This document shows positions 57,766-64,000 of a DNA stretch of 64,000 nucleotides, one piece after another; the stretch's first letter is position 1; each line of letters starts with the position of its first letter. The translations under genes and the position numbers were made by a program. Source of the stretch: Ceratopteris richardii. Lineage: Eukaryota; Streptophyta; Polypodiopsida; Polypodiales; Pteridaceae. Under the pieces are notes generated by a model. It did not search any database. It had not been told where the DNA came from and saw only the letters and a program-made list of their open reading frames with translations. Where the stretch lies: contig CM035441.1 of assembly GCA_020310875.1 (NCBI GenBank), forward strand, positions 88,723,495 to 88,787,494, written 5' to 3'.

Positions 57766-58798
57766 TGTTGCGAACATTTGTTTTATGTAGGGTACAAGTT
57801 TCAAATTATGTAAATACCTTAGGGAAGTCTTCAAATACTTCAAGAAGGCTCATATTATTCATAAAATGTAGCAAAAATACCACGTGAGTTCTAGAACATG
57901 GTGAGTCAAATTAGTGAGTCACAAGGGAGCTTCAGTGGTGTCCTAGTGGAAGGTTGATGTGGCTAGTTCTCAAAGTCCATCAATACTTTGCTTATTTGAG
58001 CACTTGAGTCATGTAACACCTCCATCCAAGTGTCTACCACGAATTTAGATGTATTAGGAAGGTTTTAGATTAGTTTCCCATGCTATAAAAAGAGGAGAAA
58101 AGTCGTGATCTTGTGGGATGTCCAAGAGAGTCATATGTGTATCTCTACACTGCTGTAGTTTTGTATGCAGAGATTGCAGAGCTTGTATCTCCTTCATTAT
58201 ATATCCAAATTACATGTTTCATAGCTCATTGGAAAGCTCTTACTGTCTACTTTCTTCCTGTAAATTTTCATAATCATTGGAATTATGAGCTGAGAGCAAT
58301 ACTCTCTGCAAGTAGTGTGTGTTCACTGTTTTTTATCCCTGCTGAAGATCTCCATTAAACCTCAAACTTGCAGAGGTCATATCTCCTTGTGTATGTATCC
58401 AAATCATGTGTTCTTTGGCTTGTTAGAAAGCTCTTTAAGTCTAATTGTATTCTGGGAAGTTTCAAAGTCATTGGAGTTGTGAATTAAGAGCAGTAGTCTC
58501 TGCAAGTGATGTGTGTCCTCAGGTTCATCTCTGTTTCAAGGTCTCCATTAAAGCTGCATATTGCAGAGGTCATAGCTCATTGTATATTTATCCATTTGAG
58601 GTGTTCTATATCTTGTTGGAAAGCTCTTAGAGTCTTCTTTATGTGTGTGAAAGAGTTTTGGAAAATTCCAAGTGAGTAAAGAGAAATTTGCTCTGCAAGA
58701 AAATTGGAATGTGCATACAAGTTTGTGAAAAAGTCAACTAGGTCCTGTTGGGTTTCACCTACTTCTAGCTGTACTTTGGAGATCAATAAACTCCAACA
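57766..58798 (+). repeat. Copia-B 3' LTR
   Basis: 1033 bp, same length and structure as the 5' LTR, including the three 193-bp units. Confidence 0.95.
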
Positions 58799-58803
58799 AA
58801 GAG
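58799..58803. repeat. Target duplication of Copia-B, right copy
   Basis: AAGAG, matching 52248-52252. Confidence 0.92.
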
Positions 58804-59457
58804 CACTAGTTGAATTACCATGATAGGAGTTACCTTCCTTTATGCTATTGTTGTCTTCTTGATTGAAGAGTTGTCCAAGAAAAATGTTGAAGTCTGGAGA
58901 TTGCACATCCATGATGAGATCATAAGCCGTAGTGAAAGATTTCCATTGCTTGTCACTTCGAATGCCATTGAGAATTTGCCTCATGATAACCTCATCTTCA
59001 ATCAACTTTCCAATGGATGTTAACTGATCCGCAACCTCGTTGACCTTGGTAACAAACTCTCTAATGGTTTGTTTAGGTGTCTTCTTCATTTGGTTGAACT
59101 CTTTCCAAAGATGATTCTTTCTTGCTTTGGTACTAGCAGAAAAGCAAGTCTCGAGGGCATCCCAAGTCTCATGAGATTTCTTGCATCCTCTAATATGTGG
59201 TAATAGAAAGTCAGAGCTAGAATTTAGTATGTACGACCTTGCTTGAGCATCCCTTGTGCATCAGAGTGTGAGATTATTTGTCTCCTCTTGTGTAGGTCCT
59301 CCTTTGGATGTTGGAATAGACATAGCTTCATCACCTGCTAAAATTCCATAAAGATTTCTACCTTGCAAATAGGCCTCCATTCTGATTTCTTGAGCCCATA
59401 GTTGTGTCAATCAAGCTTCTCGATCATTGCGAGAAAGCCATCACCCATATTGATCTA
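58804..59457 (-). pseudogene. Copia-A gag, N-terminal part
   Basis: The minus strand reads QTIREFVTKVNEVADQLTS, then LIEDEVIMRQILNGIRSDKQW, the helical Copia Gag core and very like Copia-B KVKEIADQLGS...LVAHTLNGLKDDERW. The start of gag is just left of the primer site. It continues beyond Copia-B at 52252. Confidence 0.85.
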
Positions 59458-59469
59458 GCTCTAATACCA
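59458..59469 (-). other. Copia-A primer-binding site
   Basis: On the minus strand TGGTATTAGAGC, one mismatch from the tRNA-Met site used by the other Copia elements, one base after the LTR end. Confidence 0.85.
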
Positions 59470-59470
59470 C

Positions 59471-60472
59471 TGAAAGAACTTGGAGAAGCTTGTAGCAGGT
59501 AGAAAAGTGCATTTTGAAGCGATGAAGTTTGGTCTAGTCAGCTGGCACAAAACTAGCCCTTAAGCTTATGGAGACTCAAATAGACATTATAGGCATGTGA
59601 TAAGTGCAAAGAAATGTACTATGTACTTTGGAGCATCAAGGAGAAGAAGTTGATACAAAACAGATAGGTTTGCACATCAACTAGCTCAAAAAACTTACTA
59701 TCGAAAGAGACAATGAACTTCGAATATAATGCATGAAAGTATAAGAAATAAGAAAAATATGCTATAAGAATGAATCAAACACTCAACGGTGGTACTTCCT
59801 TTTTTTCAGGAATATGTAGAGATTGACCCCAAGACAACAAAACTAAGATTTCTCCCAATCCACTTAACCAAGTGTTTTAAAAATGTATAACCATAAACTA
59901 GACACTAATAGCTTTCTAATGAGACATCTTTCACTCAATTTGGACCTCTGTAGAGAGCGCAATAGGCTCTGCAAGATTAGTGTTGGTGAAGAAGATGATG
60001 CAAAAAATTGAAGGACCAAGACAATGATGGTCACAAGTGTATGTATATTGCTTCCATGTATTGTACAAGTGACTTCAAGTCTTTATATATACTCTAAGAG
60101 TGTTCCACGACTTCTACAAGTGGATTTTAAACTCAAATGAAGGTGGGAATGGTTGTTGGAGGGAATCAATTCACTTTGCTACAATCTAGGAAAAGTGAAG
60201 ATCTAGTTTAATCTACTTTTAGGTGATTGATTGCTTGATTGAATGCAAATCAACCACCACAAATTCGTGGTATTTATGCTCTATCTTTCTAATTTCACAT
60301 GTGTAAAGCTCAAGGCTTTTACAATGGTAAAAGATCCATGAAAAATCTTTTTTTAAAAATACAATAAGTGAGCATAAGAAAAAGAACTCGGCAACGGATA
60401 TTCTTTCGATGCGATAGCCTTTGATTTAGATCAAATCAACCTCAAGAATAGTGTAAGCTTGATGTTCCAACA
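59471..60472 (-). repeat. Copia-A 5' LTR
   Basis: 1002 bp; TGTTGGAACATC to GTTCTTTCA on the minus strand. TATA-like box on the minus strand at 60082-60089. Matches 34645-35728 at about 92%. Confidence 0.9.
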
Positions 60473-60477
60473 AAGAC
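60473..60477. repeat. Target duplication of Copia-A, right copy
   Basis: AAGAC, matching 34640-34644. Confidence 0.9.
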
Positions 60478-60795
60478 AAGATGTGATTTTCCTCAAGATC
60501 AACTTTGACAAAGCTTACGATAGGTTGGAATGGGACTATATTCTACAGTCACTTAAAGATCTCGGATGCAATCAGAAATTCACCAAGATGATCTCAACCC
60601 TTCAAGGAAATGCATCAACTATAAATAATATTAATGGCCACCTTTTGAAGGCAATCAAACTAAAAAGATTGATTAGAAAAGGGTGCCCATTGGATCCCCT
60701 TCTCTTTGCCATTGCCACGAAAGGGCTTAGCTAGCTTGTGGAACAATAGGTGAAAGCACGTAATATCAAAGGCCTCTGATTGCCCCATGACCATG
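60478..60795 (+). mobile_element. LINE, middle part of the reverse transcriptase
   Basis: It continues the LINE frame interrupted at 34644: QDVIFLKINFDKAYDRLEWD (the FDKAYDR block with the first catalytic Asp), then WDYILQSLKDLGCNQKFTKM and RKGCPLDPLLFAIATKGLS. It ends near LPHDHVV, just before where the FADD box should follow. Confidence 0.85.
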
Positions 60796-61695
60796 TTGTG
60801 TTTACAAACTTGTAAACATCAAAGTACACAACGAAACATGATGAGACCTCCCAAGATCTTCAAAACACCAACCAAATATTTACAAACTTCAAAAACAAAC
60901 TTTCCTCCAAACTTTCAAGAAAATAGAAATAGGTCATTGTAGAAAAAAAACCACCAGAAACTCTGTGAGCCTAATTTGACAGAAGTAACCATATATCCTG
61001 AAAGTAGCCTCTGCATAGCATGCTTTAGAAACAAAAAACGTCAAAAATAGTGGAGTATAGCTCCTGAACCAACAGCTCAAAGTCAAGGCATGAGAAGGCT
61101 TGCAACAGCAAGGTATGACTAATTGTCTTAATGGAAAACTGATGTACAGCAGCAAGAACACTTAAAGATATATTTAAAATATTGATTTTGATAGAAATGA
61201 CAAGAGCTAAGGAAACTCCTCCAAGTGAAATCACTCAAGAAGACCTCATAACGACTGAGATATGAAAGTTTGAAGAGAGGTATGTCTCTAATGAGGCACC
61301 GAATAGACACAAAAAAGAAGATCTGCAAAAACGCCTACTTGCACGACATTTTCGCATTAAAAATTGTACAAAAACTCATCTACATATATAGTAAAAGTTG
61401 TAATCTTCACAACGCAACAAGAATCACTCAATTTGGACACCTACACTAAGAGAACCACTCTTTTTATTGAGAGGCTATCAAGAGAAGCGCCTTCCTTGTC
61501 TAAAAATAGACACCTCTCCTTTCCTTCTTACTTTTATCTACTTTTGCTCTAAATTTGAAGATGCGAATGCCTCCACATGTTTTTTTTCATAACTAATAAG
61601 ATGCACAAGCTTCCATATACCATTTTAAAAAATTAATAAAATCCACAAGACTCCAAGATTAAGCTTGTTTTTATGTAACAAACCACAACCAGATC
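60796..61695. other. ~0.9-kb unknown insert splitting the LINE RT
   Basis: LINE similarity stops at about 60795 and resumes at about 61700 with VDDMNAFVHVLEVL, the catalytic DD box and what follows it. The sequence between has no LINE similarity and no recognised domain. It is AT-rich with aca/aaact-rich words near 60800-60900. It may be a non-autonomous element; no clear terminal repeats were found. Confidence 0.5.
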
Positions 61696-63420
61696 ACCAT
61701 GAGACTTTCTGTCGATGATATGAATGCATTTGTCCATGTTTTGGAGGTGCCTTGATACTCTCTACAAAACATGTCGATCCAAAATCAACCACTCAAAGAT
61801 GGCTTTCAGAGCTATTGTTGGGATCCAGCTCCACCTTCTCTTTGATCACGGCTATCAAAATATTCCTCCAGGCTGAATTTTTCGGCTTCTTGGGATTCTC
61901 TTGGGCTTTGATATCTTGTTGGAGTGGTGGTGGAATTGGGTCTTTTCCAGAATCGAAAGCAATTTAAACTATTTGAGAGTTATGCAAATCAATCTCGCTG
62001 GTCATGCAATGGTTATCAACACGCTCCTCATTTCATAGAGCATTTATTTTCTCTCATGTTGGAGACCAAAAGAACAAGAGCTTTCCAAGCTAGAAAGTAT
62101 TTGTAGAAGCTTCCTTTGGACTGGCGACCACAATAGAAAGGGGGTGCCTAAAATCAAGTGGTCCATCTGCACTAGCCAAAGGGATAGTGCAGGCCTTGGC
62201 ATTCTGGACAACAAGAGCTTTCCAAACTGGAAAGTATTTGCACAAAATTCCTTTGGACGAGTGAGCACAATAGAAAGGGGGTGCCTAAAATCAAGTGTTC
62301 CATCTGCACTAGCCAAAGGGATAGTGTGGGCCTTGGCATTCTAGACATTGGGTGCATGGCTAAGAAACTTGTGGAAAAATGGATGATTAAGGCCTGGTGC
62401 AATGGGGAGGCCTCGTGGTCCAAGTTGATCTTTAGAAACAAGAATGTGCTCACTTTTGTGGGATTCTTGAATTGGAAGAATCTTGATATTCTAGCCATTT
62501 TGTTTTCCCTGATCTCAGTTTTCCCGAAAGCTCAAATCTTGTGTGCTCCCTATGGAAGAGTTGGAATAAACTCAAAAGACTCATAAGAATTAGTGAAGAT
62601 TGGAAGTGGGAGGCCAGTATCCAATAAAATGACTCTATCTGGTTCCCGATCCATGGCATCCGAAACATTCAAAATGCCAAGAGGCTATGGAACAAAGGAT
62701 TCAAAAAATGGAAACATATTTGGAAACAAGACACCAACTAGTGGGTCAACTTCGAGGATATTGAACCTAGCATCAACATTCCTATGATGAATGGAATACT
62801 TTAAAAAGCACATGTCTTGCCTAGGACCACTCTAAAGTTTGTCTTCTCATGGGGCATGACCCACCATGCCCGCTTCGTCTCAGATGGCACAATGATAATT
62901 CCCTAGCAAAAATCCCAAACATCAAAGAAATCATTGATTATCAGGTCAACCTCAACAAGAGGTGCCTATCATAGACATGGCTACGGTGGAATATGATGTT
63001 CACGGCTATCTAGCACCTTCTCATAGAAATAAAAAAGTCTCTCCACTTATAGCAAATTCTTCATCAAGGAATCTAGACCAACCTAAAGGCTAGCAAAATG
63101 AGTGCAGTACCACCCTAATACAAGCACTGCTAGAAGTCCATTGAAGATGTTGCTCACACCATCTTTACTTGTCCCATCTCCTATAAGCTGTGGCAGATTG
63201 TCTGAAAGAAAATTAGACTTTAGAAACATATCAGTTGGAAAGAAGCTCTGCTGGGAGAAGCGATCAGTTTCTCCCTGACTCTTTGGAATGCCATTAGAGG
63301 GGAGGTCCTATCGAAGATCTCGCATGAGAGATGTGCTTATAACTTTGATGACCCCGCCCTCAAATTAAAATCTAACATGGCTTGAACATGAATACATATA
63401 AATCTAGATGTATTCTCCAA
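61696..63420 (+). mobile_element. LINE, RT catalytic box, thumb and C-terminal zinc-finger-like part
   Basis: The frame order is that of L1-type ORF2. The VDDMNAFVHVLEVL catalytic box is near 61710. A GIPLGFDILLEWWWNWVFSR / INLAGHAMVINTLL block is near 61890-62030. A GVPKIKWSICTSQRD / GLGILD block is near 62140-62210. The NWKNLDILAILFSLIS region follows, and a zf-RVT-like KSIEDVAHTIFTCPISYKLW lies near 63130-63200. Frame shifts and stops are frequent, so it is dead. A 137-bp internal duplication is present at 62074-62347. No poly(A) tail is recognised; the 3' end is approximate. Confidence 0.75.
62074..62347 (+). repeat. 137-bp tandem duplication inside the LINE
   Basis: acaagagctttcc starts at 62074 and 62211, and gccttggcattct(g/a)gaca ends both units. 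The duplicated part codes for the GVPKIK..CTSQRD block, and 137 is not a multiple of three, so the copy shifts the frame. The units now differ by about 10%. Confidence 0.88.
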
Positions 63421-64000
63421 GTACTTGGTATATAGGGTCGAAAGTGACTATATTAGTGATATCTATGATGGTAAAAAGGACCAAATGCCTGATTATTTAG
63501 CCTTGTAGAGGGTCTCAAAAACTACAACAAAGGTTTTTTGACATGTATTTTAAGTGCAAACGTTGGAAACCTCATTTAAATTATTGTCACTATGAAAATC
63601 TTGTTATTCCTATGGGTATGAAAATACATGTCTACATACACAAGGATGTATGGAAACAAGCATCAAAATATTCATTCAAGTGTGGGTGTAGATTCACTTT
63701 GCAAAACCTTCACTATACAGGTCGCAATGTTGCTCCATGTAGATGTTGGTAATTGAGCATTAAATAATTCATTTTTTTACTTTCTTTAAGCATCAATATA
63801 CCAATGGATATGTGCATTTTTATAATCGACACTAGTGAAAACGAATAAAACAAACTCACCTTTTCTAGGCCTTTAAAGGCTTAAGCAACACTATCTATAC
63901 ACAAGTTGATATGAAAGAAACCTGCATAACCCAAAAACGTAATTAGCTTTTCATGTTTGTGTAGGCTATTATATGCCTATTTTTATAGAAACGTGTACAA
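63421..64000. other. Right edge, unassigned
   Basis: A 69-codon plus-strand frame at 63543-63752 encodes a basic Cys-containing peptide (FKCGCRFTLQNL, APCRCW) without a known family. Nothing else is recognised. Confidence 0.3.

Larger units (their letters stand above)
52253..58798 (+). mobile_element. Copia-B: Copia element inserted in Copia-A gag
   Basis: LTRs 52253-53285 and 57766-58798, both 1033 bp, differ at about 35 positions by eye (3-4%). Target duplication is AAGAG. It has a tRNA-Met primer site, gag, protease, integrase, RT, RNase H and a purine tract in standard Copia order. The body shows about three breaks, so it is close to whole. Its proteins are similar to those of Copia-A, so an element inserted into a relative. 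Confidence 0.96.
34645..60472 (-). mobile_element. Copia-A: minus-strand Copia element hosting two insertions
   Basis: A Copia element read right to left. It has a 5' LTR at 59471-60472, primer site at 59458-59469, gag at 58804-59457 and 51890-52252, a protease split around the gypsy insertion, integrase and RT/RNase H at 35740-38500, and a 3' LTR at 34645-35728. Target duplication AAGAC flanks it inside the LINE. LTRs differ by about 8% by eye, plus a stretch of roughly 100 bp present in only one, so it is the oldest LTR element of the stack. The body has about a dozen breaks. It was split by a gypsy element (38737-51783) and by Copia-B (52253-58798). Confidence 0.92.

Overview
The window looks like intergenic DNA of a land plant with a large, repeat-rich genome. 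Evidence for a plant: several Copia (Ty1) and Ty3/gypsy LTR retrotransposons, primer-binding sites matching plant initiator tRNA-Met (TGGTATCAGAGC), an L1-type LINE, a tRNA-derived SINE-like relic and long TG/TGTA simple repeats. A gymnosperm or fern would fit, but the sequence alone does not fix the species. No intact ordinary host gene is visible. The best host-gene candidate is a three-exon fragment of unknown function on the minus strand at 15474-16097.

Layout. 1-1150: no recognised gene, with a 153-bp tandem repeat. 1150-4140: a heavily decayed chromodomain-type gypsy element and a possible LTR relic. 4140-7100: decayed gag/protease-like sequence. 7100-14300: mostly unassigned, with a TTGGCAT minisatellite near 9 kb, an unrecognised decayed protein-like region (10.1-12.4 kb) and a Pro/Thr-rich minus-strand stretch (12.9-13.8 kb). 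14306-18683: TG/TA/TATG simple repeats, including a 2.55-kb array, interrupted by the three-exon fragment.

18687-31633 is a minus-strand LTR element with very large LTRs (about 2.84 kb). It codes only for a Gag-like protein, a TR-GAG/LARD-type layout. Its 3' LTR is split by a young Copia element (Copia-C, 21133-26430). 31634-34230 holds orphan LTR and SINE-like pieces.

34230-63420 is one nested stack. An L1-type LINE reverse transcriptase gene was split by Copia-A (34645-60472, minus strand, target duplication AAGAC). Copia-A was then hit twice: by a 13-kb gypsy element (38737-51783, plus strand, duplication CTTTC) and by Copia-B (52253-58798, plus strand, duplication AAGAG). The three target duplications and the continuation of protein similarity across each insertion support this order. 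LTR divergence judged by eye agrees: about 8% for Copia-A, 3-4% for Copia-B, 2% for the gypsy element, about 1-2% for the TR-GAG-like element and about 0.6% for Copia-C.

The most unusual object is the 13-kb gypsy element. Besides gag, protease, reverse transcriptase, RNase H and integrase, it has a second retropepsin-like domain directly after the integrase. This is followed by about 2.8 kb of extra coding sequence: a Ser/Thr/Pro-rich part, a coiled-coil part and a C-terminal domain I do not recognise. Its gag also carries four zinc-knuckle-like motifs. All retroelements here except the gag-only element look broken and are treated as fossils.
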